From contig DWWX01000020.1 in assembly GCA_019119495.1 (NCBI GenBank), positions 121,738-185,737 on the forward strand: a stretch of 64,000 bases of DNA, given 5' to 3'. The notes under the pieces are model-generated. The model worked only from the letters and a program-made list of their open reading frames with translations, was not told the DNA's origin and searched no databases. The translations under genes were made by a program, and so were the position numbers. The first letter of the stretch is position 1, and the number at the start of each line of letters is the position of its first letter. The DNA comes from Candidatus Gemmiger stercorigallinarum (lineage in GTDB: Bacteria; Bacillota; Clostridia; Oscillospirales; Ruminococcaceae). Of the stretch, positions 52,029 through 60,136 are shown in pieces.

Positions 52029-52538
52029 TCAGCTCTCCCCTTCTGTCCCGGCCGTTTCGGTCCCCTGCCGGGCCGCCTTTTGGGCCAGGCGTTTTGCCCG
52101 CAGCCGGGCAAAAAACTGCCGGAGCAGCGCGGCGGATTCTTCCTCCAAAAGCCCCTGCTCGACCACAGGATGGTGGTTGAAGGGCAGCGCGAACAGATCG
52201 GTCAGCGAGCCGCAGCAGCCGGCCTTGGGGTCCTTTGCGCCGTAGACGACCCGGCGCAGCCGGCTGTTGATGATGGCGCCGCTGCACATGGGGCAGGGTT
52301 CCAGCGTGACAAACAGTTCGCACTGCCACAGCCGCCAGCCGCCCAGCGCCCGGCAGGCCGCATCGATGGCCAGCAGTTCCGCGTGGTAGGTGGCGTTTTT
52401 GCCGCTTTCCCGCAGGTTGTGGGCCCGCGCCACGATCTCGCCGTTTCTGGCGACGACGGCCCCCACCGGGACCTCGCCCAGGGCGGCCGCCAGCTCTGCC
52501 TCGCGCAGGGCCTCGCGCATCAGTTCGGTGTCGGTCAT
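52029..52538 (-). CDS. tadA: tRNA adenosine(34) deaminase
   Basis: Converts A34 to inosine in tRNA-Arg(ACG). It has 169 residues with zinc ligands in YHAELLAID (HAE) and LEPCPMCSGAI (PCxxC), plus NLRESGKNATYH and VVYGAKDPKAGCCGS. ATG 52538 is seven bases after AGGAG; an ATG two codons earlier is too close to it. Confidence 0.94.
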   Translation of the reverse strand: MTDTELMREALREAELAAALGEVPVGAVVARNGEIVARAHNLRESGKNATYHAELLAIDAACRALGGWRLWQCELFVTLEPCPMCSGAIINSRLRRVVYGAKDPKAGCCGSLTDLFALPFNHHPVVEQGLLEEESAALLRQFFARLRAKRLAQKAARQGTETAGTEGES

Positions 52539-52551
52539 AGCCATTCTCCTG

Positions 52552-53484
52552 TCAATTCGGCCGGAAAGACTGCCACAGCGTCAGCACGGCGAGAGCCGCT
52601 GCGGCCAGCGTGTAGGCCGGGCTGGAAAACACCGCCGGGATCTCCGCACCGGGGCGAAGGCCGGCCTCGAACGAGAACCCCTGCCGGGTGACCGCCCGCC
52701 AGACCAGCCAGCCAGCCAGCAGCGGAAAGCCCAGCAGGATGGCCAGCTCCACCGCTGTGGCCAGCGTGCCGGGTGCATAGAGCTGCAGATAGATATCGGC
52801 AAAAGCAATGGTGTTGTTGATGAGATGCAACAGCATACAGGGCAAAATGCTGCCGGTGCGCTCGGCCAGCCAGCCCAGAAACAGCCCCCCCAGAAAAGCG
52901 GTGATCCCCTGCGCCAGATCCAGATGCAGAAGTGCAAACAGCAGGGCCGGCGCAAAGATGGCCACCGCGCTGCCGCAAGGCCGCATCAGCCCCTGCAGCG
53001 CGCCGCGGAAGAAAAGTTCCTCGCCTATGGCAGGCAGCAGGCACAGCGTCAGATAGGCCAGCGCCAGCTCTGTCCCGCCAGCAGGCAGAGCGGTAGCCTC
53101 GCCGCCGCTGCCGGTCAGGCGGGTGATCAGGCCGCCCACGATATTGCCCAGGTTGGTCAGCCCCAAAAAGGCAATGATGCAAAACAGCGGCGACCATTGG
53201 GGAGGGCGTGCGATGCGCAGGTCTGCAATGCCCAGCCGGGTAACGCCCAAAAGCCAGGCCGCCGGCACCACCAGCGAGAGGATGCCGATCCCCAGCACGA
53301 TGGCGTTGACCGCTGTTTGGGAATATCCCACCGGATCTGCCAGGCTGGCCCCCTCCACCCGCAGGCCCATCAAATAAGAAGCCAGCGCCTGCAGCAGGTA
53401 TTGGCACAATAAATACAGGATCGCTGCGAAGGCGCACCAGGACGCAGCCCCCTTGATCCCTCTGGTTTTTCCGATCCGTTGCAA
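52552..53484 (-). CDS. CPBP family intramembrane metalloprotease
   Basis: The 310-residue product has about eight transmembrane helices. CPBP/Abi motifs are IGEELFFRGALQG, LLFALLHLDLAQGITAFLGGLFLGW and LLHLINNTIAF, providing the Glu-Glu, His and Asn active-site set. Relatives act as prenyl-protease-like or bacteriocin-immunity proteins; the substrate here is unknown. The start is TTG 53484 after GAGGG; no better start is present. It is upstream of tadA in the same direction. Confidence 0.88.
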   Translation of the reverse strand: MQRIGKTRGIKGAASWCAFAAILYLLCQYLLQALASYLMGLRVEGASLADPVGYSQTAVNAIVLGIGILSLVVPAAWLLGVTRLGIADLRIARPPQWSPLFCIIAFLGLTNLGNIVGGLITRLTGSGGEATALPAGGTELALAYLTLCLLPAIGEELFFRGALQGLMRPCGSAVAIFAPALLFALLHLDLAQGITAFLGGLFLGWLAERTGSILPCMLLHLINNTIAFADIYLQLYAPGTLATAVELAILLGFPLLAGWLVWRAVTRQGFSFEAGLRPGAEIPAVFSSPAYTLAAAALAVLTLWQSFRPN

Positions 53485-53602
53485 ATTACCGTCCCTCGAT
53501 TTCCATCAAAGCCAACCGGCGCAGCCGGTTCCTGTTGCAGTCTATTAAATATAGTGTAGCACACTGCGCCGCAAAAGCAAAGTCCCGGCCGGGCAGGCAA
53601 AT

Positions 53603-53634
53603 GCAAAAACCGGGCGGTATAAACCGCCCGGTTT
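53603..53634 (-). terminator. Terminator of tRNA-Arg
   Basis: Minus-strand AAACCGGGCGGT and ACCGCCCGGTTT arms form a 12-bp stem with a four-base loop, followed by a short T-rich stretch. Confidence 0.9.
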
Positions 53635-53710
53635 GGTGTCCCCGAGAGGAGTCGAACCTCCGGCCTACCGCTTAGGAGGCGGTCGCTCTATCCAACTGAG
53701 CTACGGAGAC
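53634..53710 (-). tRNA. tRNA-Arg (anticodon CCT)
   Basis: The 77-nt cloverleaf has acceptor GTCTCCG with CGGGGAC (one G-T pair), anticodon arm ACCGC-CTCCTAA-GCGGT giving anticodon CCT, T loop TTCGACT and encoded ACCA end. It reads AGG codons. Confidence 0.95.
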
Positions 53711-53751
53711 AGGTCGTTTGCACGGCGGCCCGCAGGCCCGCCGCACAAATG

Positions 53752-53780
53752 ATTATACCTGCTTGCCAGGAGAAAATCAA
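53752..53780 (-). promoter_or_regulatory. Promoter of tRNA-Arg
   Basis: Minus-strand TTGATT (53775-53780), 17-bp spacer, perfect TATAAT (53752-53757), just after the queA stop. Confidence 0.8.
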
Positions 53781-53792
53781 GACATGCCGCCT

Positions 53793-54821
53793 TTACAAAA
53801 TCAGCATGGCGTCGCCGAAGCTGAAAAAGCGGTACTTTTCCTCCACGGCGACCTTGTAGGCCGCCATGGTTTTGTCGTAGCCGTAAAAGGCTGCGATCAG
53901 CATGATAAGGGTGCTTTCCGGCAGGTGGAAGTTGGTCACCAGGCCGTCGATGGCGTGCAGCTCCACGCCGGGATACAAAAAGATGCTGGTGTTGCCGCTG
54001 CAGGGGCGGATCTCGCCGTGGGCAGCCCAGACGGCCTCCAGCGTGCGGCAGCTGGTGGTGCCCACTGCGATCACCCGGCGGCCTGCGGCGCGGGCGGCGT
54101 TGATGGCAGCGGCCGCCTTGTCATCGATGCAGTACCACTCACTGTGCATGGCGTGGTCCTCGATGTTGTCCTCACTGACGGGACGGAAGGTGCCCAGACC
54201 CACATGCAGCGTGATCTCGGCAACGGCAACGCCTTTGGCGCGGATCTTGTCCAGCAGCTCCGGCGTAAAATGCAGGCCGGCGGTGGGGGCGGCGGCGCTT
54301 CCCAGCTCCTTGGCATAGACGGTCTGGTACTGGCTCTGGTCCTCCAGCTGTTTGGTGATGTAGGGCGGCAGCGGCATCTTGCCGAACTCGTCCAGTTTCT
54401 CGTACAGCGTTTCGGTGTCGTAGGTAAAGGTGACATGCTTGTTGCCGTCGGGCAGGGTCTCGTCCACCACGGCGGTCAGGCTGCCGTCGCCGAAGCTCAG
54501 CCGGGTGCCGGCCTGCATCCGCTTGCCGGGGCGGGCCAGGCATTCCCAGGTATCGCCCTTCACCTGGCGCAGCAGCAGCAGCTCGCACACTGCGCCGGTG
54601 GGGACCTTGACGCCCATCAGCCGGGCGGGCAGCACCTTGGAATTGTTGATGACCAGCACGTCGCCGGGCTCCAGGTAATCGGGCAGATCACGAAAGACGC
54701 GATGCTCGATGGAATCGCTGCTGCGGCGCAGCACCATCATCCGTGCCGAATCCCGCGGGTCGGCGGGTTCCTGCGCGATAAGTTCCTTGGGCAGGTCGTA
54801 CCAGAAATCTTTTTTCAGCAT
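53793..54821 (-). CDS. queA: S-adenosylmethionine:tRNA ribosyltransferase-isomerase
   Basis: Adds the epoxycyclopentane precursor from S-adenosylmethionine to preQ1-tRNA, giving epoxyqueuosine. It has 342 residues with LIAQEPADPRDSARMMVL, VLVINNSKVLPARLMG, PTAGLHFTPELLDKI, HVGLGTFRPV and the C-terminal VTNFHLPESTLIMLIAAFYG. It pairs functionally with tgt at 16655-17788. It is divergent from the lysine operon. Confidence 0.96.
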   Translation of the reverse strand: MLKKDFWYDLPKELIAQEPADPRDSARMMVLRRSSDSIEHRVFRDLPDYLEPGDVLVINNSKVLPARLMGVKVPTGAVCELLLLRQVKGDTWECLARPGKRMQAGTRLSFGDGSLTAVVDETLPDGNKHVTFTYDTETLYEKLDEFGKMPLPPYITKQLEDQSQYQTVYAKELGSAAAPTAGLHFTPELLDKIRAKGVAVAEITLHVGLGTFRPVSEDNIEDHAMHSEWYCIDDKAAAAINAARAAGRRVIAVGTTSCRTLEAVWAAHGEIRPCSGNTSIFLYPGVELHAIDGLVTNFHLPESTLIMLIAAFYGYDKTMAAYKVAVEEKYRFFSFGDAMLIL

Positions 54822-54842
54822 TGGTTTCTTCCCCTTTTTTCG

Positions 54843-54871
54843 TTGACAATCTCCCCGTGCAATGCTATGAT
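54843..54871 (+). promoter_or_regulatory. Promoter of the lysine/DAP operon
   Basis: TTGACA (54843-54848), 17-bp spacer, TATGAT (54866-54871). Transcription would begin near 54878, at the first base pairs of the lysine riboswitch. Confidence 0.85.
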
Positions 54872-54879
54872 GTACCCAA

Positions 54880-55049
54880 GCACAGAGGCGCGGTTTTCAT
54901 GAGTATCCGTTGGGATGATACGTCTGCCAGGGCGGTTGCCTGCGGAGAAAGGGCAAGCCGCCGAAGGCGATGCACGGCACGCATCGTACCTGGGCCCGTG
55001 GCCGAAAAGGCGCGGGACTGTCATGCCGATACGGCATGTTGCGCTGTGC
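54880..55049 (+). ncRNA. Lysine riboswitch (L box)
   Basis: The closing helix P1 is GCACAG (54880-54885) with CTGTGC (55044-55049). Inside are the conserved lysine-aptamer elements in order: AGAGGCGCG, a GAGTA loop-E-like turn, GGAGAAAGGGCAAGCC, GCCGAAGGCG, CCTGGGCCC, and GACTGTCATG near the 3' end. A terminator follows at 55083-55107. Lysine binding should favour termination and shut off asd-dapA-dapB and the genes behind them. Confidence 0.93.
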
Positions 55050-55082
55050 GGATATGCAGTATTCTATTATATTGCATTGTGT

Positions 55083-55107
55083 GCCGGTTTTCAAGCCGGT
55101 TTTTTTG
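55083..55107 (+). terminator. Riboswitch expression-platform terminator
   Basis: GCCGG and CCGGT flank TTTTCAAG and are followed by T7. It lies 34 bases after the aptamer and about 150 bases before the asd ATG, so it is regulatory rather than a gene end. The stem is short (5-6 bp). Confidence 0.75.
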
Positions 55108-55254
55108 TTGTCCGGGGCTTTTTTGCGCCGCCTGCAAATAAACCGAACCGTGTCTGCGGCCCGTTTTTCCTGTCACGGAAACAGCGGATGCCGCATACAA
55201 CATGATGTATACAGGTCTGCCGGGCAGCCCGGCGCAGAAAGGACGGTATCCAAA

Positions 55255-56331
55255 ATGAAAAAATACAAAGTCGGCGTTGTGGGCGCCACCGGCATGGTGG
55301 GGCAGCGTTTCATCACCCTGCTGGCGGAACATCCCTGGTTTGAGCTGACTGCCCTGGCGGCCTCGGCACGGTCTGCCGGCAAACCGTACCAGGAGGCGGT
55401 GGGCGGCCGCTGGCAGATGCCCACCCCCATGCCGGAAAATGTAAAAGACATGGTGGTGCTGGACGCCAGCCATGTGGAGGAAGTTGCCGGCCGGGTGGAT
55501 TTTGTTTTCTGCGCCGTGAACATGAAAAAGGATGAGATCAAGGCGCTGGAGGAAGCCTACGCTAAGGCCGAGTGTCCGGTGGTCTCCAACAACAGCGCCC
55601 ACCGGTTTACCCCCGATGTCCCGATGGTGGTGCCGGAGATCAACGCCGACCACATCGAGATCATCCCCGCCCAGCGCCGCCGCCTGGGCACCAAGCGAGG
55701 TTTTATCGCCGTCAAATCCAACTGCAGCCTGCAGAGCTATGTGCCCGCGCTGCACCCGCTGCGCAAGTACGGCATCACCAAGTGCCTGGTCTGCACCTAT
55801 CAGGCCATCTCCGGCGCCGGCAAGACCTTTGAGACCTTCCCCGACATTGTGGACAACGTGATCCCCTACATCGGCGGCGAGGAGGAAAAGAGCGAGCAGG
55901 AGCCGCTGAAGCTGTGGGGCCACATCGAAGGCGACCGCATCGTGCCGGCCGATGGCCCCAGCTTTACCGCCCAGTGCCTGCGGGTGCCGGTCTCGGACGG
56001 CCACATGGGCGCGGTGTTTGTCAGCTTTGAGAACACGCCTTCCAAGGAGCAGATCCTGAAGGACTGGGCCGAGTTCCACGGCCCCGCCCAGGACCTGGCG
56101 CTGCCCAGCGCGCCCAAACAGTTTTTGCACTATTTTACCGAGGACGACCGTCCCCAGCCCAAGCTGGACCGTATGCTGGAAAACGGCATGGCGGTCAGCA
56201 TCGGCCGTCTGCGCCCGGACACCCAGTACGACTACAAGTTTGTCTGCCTGTCCCACAACACGCTGCGCGGCGCCGCCGGCGGCGGCGTGCTGCTGGCCGA
56301 GCTGCTGGCCCAAAAAGGCTATTTTGACTGA
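55255..56331 (+). CDS. asd: Aspartate-semialdehyde dehydrogenase (archaeal/fungal type)
   Basis: Reduces aspartyl phosphate to aspartate semialdehyde with NADPH, feeding lysine/DAP, threonine and methionine. It has 358 residues with VGVVGATGMVGQRF (dinucleotide motif), the catalytic Cys in VKSNCSLQSY, and the His in LRVPVSDGHMGA. Length and the SNCSLQ context fit the archaeal/fungal ASADH branch rather than the common bacterial one. ATG 55255 follows AAAGGACGG; the upstream in-frame extension runs through the riboswitch and was rejected. Confidence 0.95.
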   Translation: MKKYKVGVVGATGMVGQRFITLLAEHPWFELTALAASARSAGKPYQEAVGGRWQMPTPMPENVKDMVVLDASHVEEVAGRVDFVFCAVNMKKDEIKALEEAYAKAECPVVSNNSAHRFTPDVPMVVPEINADHIEIIPAQRRRLGTKRGFIAVKSNCSLQSYVPALHPLRKYGITKCLVCTYQAISGAGKTFETFPDIVDNVIPYIGGEEEKSEQEPLKLWGHIEGDRIVPADGPSFTAQCLRVPVSDGHMGAVFVSFENTPSKEQILKDWAEFHGPAQDLALPSAPKQFLHYFTEDDRPQPKLDRMLENGMAVSIGRLRPDTQYDYKFVCLSHNTLRGAAGGGVLLAELLAQKGYFD

Positions 56332-56451
56332 GCATGCGCCGGGGCCGTCCCCTGCCCTGCTGCCGCTTTTTGTACATCCCGCTGCTTGAACTTATCCAAA
56401 CTTTCTTGCTCCAGTGGTATCTGGAACAAGCCCGAAGGAGGCATGTCCGCC

Positions 56452-57339
56452 ATGAAAAAACCTGTCTTTACCGGTGCAGGCGTTGCGATCATCACCCCCA
56501 TGCTGCCCGACGGCTCGGTCAACTATGACGAGCTGGGCCGCATCCTGGACGACCAGATCGCCAACCATACCGACGCCATCATCATCTGCGGCACCACCGG
56601 CGAGTCCGCGACCCTGTCGCACGACGAGCACACCGAGTGCATCCGCTACACCGTGCGCCGCGTGGCCGGCCGCGTGCCTGTTGTGGCCGGCACCGGCTCC
56701 AACGACACCGCCTATGCCATCAAGCTGTCGCAGCAGGCGGAGGCCGACGGCGCCGACGCCCTGCTGCTGGTGACCCCCTACTACAACAAAACCACTCAGG
56801 CCGGGCTGATCGCCCACTACACCGCCATTGCCAATGCGGTCAGCCTGCCCTGCATCATCTACAACGTGCCTTCCCGCACCGGCGTGAACGTCAAGCCGGA
56901 AACGCTGGCCGAGCTGTGCAAGCTGCCCAACATCAACGGCGTCAAGGAAGCCAGCAGCGACATCGTGCAGATCGCCGAGGTCGCGGAGCTGTGCGGCGAC
57001 GAGCTGAACATCTACTCCGGCAACGACAATCAGATCGTGCCGGTGCTGTCTTTGGGCGGCAAGGGCGTGATCAGCGTGCTGTCCAACGTGGCTCCCCAAA
57101 TGACCCACGACATCTGCCAGCTGTGGTTTGACGGCAACCATGCCGAAAGCCTGCGCCTGCAGCTGCAGGCCATGGGCCTGGTGCGGGCGCTGTTTAAGGA
57201 GTCCAACCCCATCCCCGTCAAGTGGGCGATGAACCGCCTGGGCTGGAAAGCCGGCGGCGTCCGCCTGCCGCTGGTGGATGCCAGCCCTGCCGTGCAGCAA
57301 ATGCTGGAAACCGAACTGAAGAAAAACGGCTTGCTGTAA
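56452..57339 (+). CDS. dapA: 4-hydroxy-tetrahydrodipicolinate synthase
   Basis: Condenses pyruvate and aspartate semialdehyde. It has a 295-residue TIM barrel with CGTTGESATL, LLLVTPYYNKTTQAGLIAHY (catalytic Tyr), YNVPSRTGVNV and the Schiff-base Lys in INGVKEASSD. ATG 56452 is ten bases after GAAGGAGG; the ATG at 56443 is too close to it. It belongs to the lysine-riboswitch operon. Confidence 0.96.
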   Translation: MKKPVFTGAGVAIITPMLPDGSVNYDELGRILDDQIANHTDAIIICGTTGESATLSHDEHTECIRYTVRRVAGRVPVVAGTGSNDTAYAIKLSQQAEADGADALLLVTPYYNKTTQAGLIAHYTAIANAVSLPCIIYNVPSRTGVNVKPETLAELCKLPNINGVKEASSDIVQIAEVAELCGDELNIYSGNDNQIVPVLSLGGKGVISVLSNVAPQMTHDICQLWFDGNHAESLRLQLQAMGLVRALFKESNPIPVKWAMNRLGWKAGGVRLPLVDASPAVQQMLETELKKNGLL

Positions 57340-57346
57340 GCCGACC

Positions 57347-57432
57347 GCTTGCACCCCCACAGGCCCGCAGCGTTCCCGTCCTGCGGGCGCCGCGGGCCTG
57401 CCTTGATTTTTTGGCGTCTGCGGGGTGCAAGC
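57347..57432 (+). promoter_or_regulatory. Structured dapA-dapB intergenic RNA element
   Basis: A perfect 11-bp outer helix, GCTTGCACCCC (57347-57357) with GGGGTGCAAGC (57422-57432), encloses AGGCCCGC (57361-57368) with GCGGGCCT (57392-57399). A TTGATTTTTTGG stretch lies in between. CCCGCAG/CTGCGGG offers an alternative inner pairing. It fills the whole gap between the dapA stop and the dapB ribosome site. It could be a processing or stability element, or an internal attenuator. Confidence 0.6.
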
Positions 57433-57464
57433 TGCAAAGATAAACAAAAGAAAGGACTTTGACC

Positions 57465-58232
57465 ATGACCGATATCATTTTGCAGGGCATCTGCGGCCGC
57501 ATGGGCCATGCCCTGATCGAAAAAATCTCCCAGCGCGAGGACTGCCGCGTGGTGGCGGGCATCGACCAGCAGGCCGGCAAGGTCGGGGACATCCCGGTCT
57601 ACGCCAGCCTGGACGACCTGCCGGTGCGGGGCGTGGTGATTGACTTTTCCTCCCCCGCCGGTTCGGTCAGCGCGGCGAAATACTGCGCCGAACACGGCAT
57701 GCCCTGCGTCATCTGCTCCACCGGCCTTTCCAAAGAGGACGAGGCAGTGCTGGAGGAGGCCTCGGCCCGCGTGCCGGTGTTCCGCAGCGCCAACATGTCG
57801 GTGGGCATCAATGTGCTGATCGAGCTGGCCCGCCGCGCCACCCGCCTGTTTGACGGTGAGTTCGACATCGAGATCATCGAGAAGCACCACCACAACAAGC
57901 TGGACGCCCCCAGCGGCACCGCGCTGATGATCGCGGACGCCATCAACGCCGAGGCTGACGGCGCCTACGAGTACGTCTACGACCGCCACGACGTCCGCCA
58001 GAAGCGCGGCAGGCAGGAGCTGGGCATCAGCGCCGTGCGGGGCGGCGGCATCGTGGGCGAGCACGAGGTGCTGTTCTGCGGGCCGGAGGAGGTCGTGACC
58101 ATCTCCCATTCGGCCCAGAGCCGCGGCGTTTTTGCCGACGGCGCCGTGCAGGCCGCCCTGTTTGTGGACGGCGCCCAGCCCGGCTTTTACACCATGACCG
58201 ATATGCTTAGAGGCAAAATGCAATGTCTTTGA
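57465..58232 (+). CDS. dapB: 4-hydroxy-tetrahydrodipicolinate reductase
   Basis: NAD(P)H-dependent step after DapA. It has 255 residues with an N-terminal CGRMGHAL motif (family GxxGRMG), FSSPAGSVSAAKYC, STGLSKEDEA and the substrate motif EKHHHNKLDAPSGTAL. ATG 57465 follows AAAGGA; an in-frame TTG two codons earlier is possible. The last ten bases overlap the CapA gene, so the two are coupled. Confidence 0.95.
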   Translation: MTDIILQGICGRMGHALIEKISQREDCRVVAGIDQQAGKVGDIPVYASLDDLPVRGVVIDFSSPAGSVSAAKYCAEHGMPCVICSTGLSKEDEAVLEEASARVPVFRSANMSVGINVLIELARRATRLFDGEFDIEIIEKHHHNKLDAPSGTALMIADAINAEADGAYEYVYDRHDVRQKRGRQELGISAVRGGGIVGEHEVLFCGPEEVVTISHSAQSRGVFADGAVQAALFVDGAQPGFYTMTDMLRGKMQCL

Positions 58233-59443
58233 AAAAGAACGAGATTGCCGCCTGCGTGGTGATCGCCGCGGGCATTGCCCTGGCGCTAGCTGTGGGGGCC
58301 GGGGTGTTCCCCACCGCCGCGGTGGCGGCAATGCTCTCCCCCACCCCGACGCCGAGCCCTTCCCCCTCGCCCACGCCTGCGCCCACCCCAACGCCGGAAC
58401 CGACGCCGGTGGTGGAAACGGTGCGGTTTTCCGCCAGCGGCGACAACCTGATCCACGAGGGACTGTACAACCAGGCCCGCGCCCGTGCCGCCGACGGCGG
58501 CTACGACTTTACCTACGCCTACGAGAACCTGCAGGACTTTTACGCCGGCTTTGACGTGAACTGGCTGAACCAGGAGACGCTGGTCAACGACGATTACGAG
58601 CCATCCGGCTACCCGATGTTCTCGACGCCGGGGGATATCACAAACGCGCTGTACGACGTGGGGTTCCGGGTGTTCAGCACCTCCAACAACCACAGCTACG
58701 ACAAGGGCGCCGGCGGCATCGCTTCCTCGATGGCCCACTGGGCCGCCATGCCGGAGGATGTGGTGACAGTCGGTTTTTATGACCTGGCGACCTACGACAA
58801 CTATTCCTACCAGACAGTCAACGGCATCACCATCGGGTATCTTTCCTACACCGAGAGCACCAACGGCCTGCCCACGCCGGAGGGCAGCGAGTACGGCATC
58901 GTCTACCTGAGCCAGACCGACGTGATCGAAAAGCAGATCGCCGACATACGCCCCAACTGCGACGTGCTGGTGGTCAGCTGCCACTGGGGCGTGGAGGGCA
59001 GCCACACCGTCACCGACGGGCAGCGCCAGACCGCCCAGTGGCTGGCAGACCAGGGGGTGGACCTGATCATCGGCACCCACCCCCATGTGACCCAGACCGC
59101 CCAGTGGCTTTCGGCCGCCGACGGCACCGACGCTTTTGTGGCTTACTCGCTGGGCAACTTTATCAGCGCCCAGTCGGAGCCGGACAATATGATCGGCCTG
59201 ATTTTGGACATCACCATGCAGAAAACCACCGCCCCCGACGGCACCGTAACGGTGGAGCTGCTGGACCCGAAGCTCCACCCCACCGTTACCCAGTACGAGA
59301 GCGGCTATGCCAACATCCGGGTCTATCTGTTTGAGGATTACACCGACGAGATGGGCGCCGCCCACGGTAATTTCAGCCTGAGCCGCGAGTACATCCAGAA
59401 TGTATTGAACGAATCGGTGGACGCACAATTTCTGACCGGCTGA
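58223..59443 (+). CDS. CapA family protein (metallophosphatase-like), membrane anchored
   Basis: The 406-residue product has an uncleaved signal or anchor at about residues 8-38 (CVVIAAGIALALAVGAGVFP) and a Thr-Pro/Ser-Pro linker (about 39-62). The extracytoplasmic CapA/PGA_cap domain follows: FSASGDNLIHEGLY, NWLNQETL, FRVFSTSNNHSYDKG, VVSCHWGVEGSH, IIGTHPHVTQTAQW and AYSLGNFISAQ. CapA proteins take part in poly-gamma-glutamate or other surface polymer work, often with uncertain activity. It overlaps dapB by ten bases, so it is under the lysine riboswitch. Confidence 0.9.
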   Translation: MSLKKNEIAACVVIAAGIALALAVGAGVFPTAAVAAMLSPTPTPSPSPSPTPAPTPTPEPTPVVETVRFSASGDNLIHEGLYNQARARAADGGYDFTYAYENLQDFYAGFDVNWLNQETLVNDDYEPSGYPMFSTPGDITNALYDVGFRVFSTSNNHSYDKGAGGIASSMAHWAAMPEDVVTVGFYDLATYDNYSYQTVNGITIGYLSYTESTNGLPTPEGSEYGIVYLSQTDVIEKQIADIRPNCDVLVVSCHWGVEGSHTVTDGQRQTAQWLADQGVDLIIGTHPHVTQTAQWLSAADGTDAFVAYSLGNFISAQSEPDNMIGLILDITMQKTTAPDGTVTVELLDPKLHPTVTQYESGYANIRVYLFEDYTDEMGAAHGNFSLSREYIQNVLNESVDAQFLTG

Positions 59444-59486
59444 CGGCTGCCGGCCAGCCCCTATCCCAAAAACAAAGGAGGAAACC

Positions 59487-59942
59487 ATGTACGGAGTCAG
59501 CAAGATCACCAGCGAGCAGAACATCATGCTCACCACCTTCCCCGGCGCGCAGTACAGCGCCAAAAGCCTGGCCGAGCACCTGGACGTGTTTGCCCGCGCC
59601 GGCATCGTGGTGGATATGATCTGCCAGAGCGCCCCCCGCGGGGAGGCGGTGGATTTCAGCTTTACCACCAGCTACGCAAACTTTGCCGCCGTGATGAAGG
59701 CGCTGCCTGAGGCAGCCAAGGTCCATCCGCCGCTGATCTCCGGCGGGTATTCCAAGATCAACCTGTTCGGGGAGGAGATGGTCACCAGCTGCGGCGTGGC
59801 GTCCCGCGCCCTGAGCGCCCTGGCCGGGGAGAACATCGAGATCGCGCTGATCACCACCAGCGACCTGGACATCTCGCTGCTGATCCGCCAGCAGGACGAG
59901 GACGCGGCGCTTGCCGCATTGACAAAAGCGTTCGGCCTGTAA
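59487..59942 (+). CDS. Stand-alone ACT-domain protein, aspartate-kinase-like regulatory module
   Basis: The 151-residue product looks like the tandem ACT regulatory domains of aspartate kinase without the kinase. ISSGYSKINLF-type stretches read LISGGYSKINLFGEEMVTSCGVASRALSALAGENIEIALITTSDLDISLLI in pieces, as in lysine-binding ACT pairs. The N-terminal half (SAKSLAEHLDVFARAGIVVDMICQ) is the first ACT fold. An excellent AAAGGAGG ribosome site precedes the ATG. As last gene of the lysine operon it may sense lysine or partner a kinase subunit encoded elsewhere. Confidence 0.85.
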   Translation: MYGVSKITSEQNIMLTTFPGAQYSAKSLAEHLDVFARAGIVVDMICQSAPRGEAVDFSFTTSYANFAAVMKALPEAAKVHPPLISGGYSKINLFGEEMVTSCGVASRALSALAGENIEIALITTSDLDISLLIRQQDEDAALAALTKAFGL

Positions 59943-60013
59943 TTTTCGGCGGGGATCCCCTGCACTTCAGGCACGCCCTGCCCGAAGGCGCCGCGCGCCC
60001 CATGCAGGCCAGC

Positions 60014-60091
60014 CTGCAATGCCGGGTCAAAGTGCGGGAAGGCTGACGCGATGACGAACGGAAGCCGGACAATTTGGGCTTTGCCAAAGCC
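60014..60091 (+). pseudogene. Degraded inverted copy of the 3' end of era
   Basis: Over 78 bases this stretch aligns without gaps to the minus-strand end of era (63639-63716) with about ten mismatches. It would read LQCRVKVREG-stop-RDDERKPDNLGFAKA against LQCWVKVREGWRDNERQLDNLGFAKP in era; a TGA replaces the TGG tryptophan codon. Similarity stops at both ends. It has no start and cannot be functional protein. It is a remnant of a duplication or recombination. Confidence 0.8.
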
Positions 60092-60136
60092 GGTCGCTGC
60101 CCAACCGCAGCCGCAGACCAAAAGCCAAACAGGAAA

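Noticed and set aside
54970-55254. In-frame N-terminal extension of asd
   Set aside because: It runs through the lysine riboswitch and terminator, and the family N-terminus begins exactly at 55255 with a ribosome site.
58341-58410. Repetitive CCC-ACC/CCG-style sequence resembling a short repeat array
   Set aside because: It encodes the Thr-Pro/Ser-Pro linker of the CapA protein and has no spacer-repeat structure.
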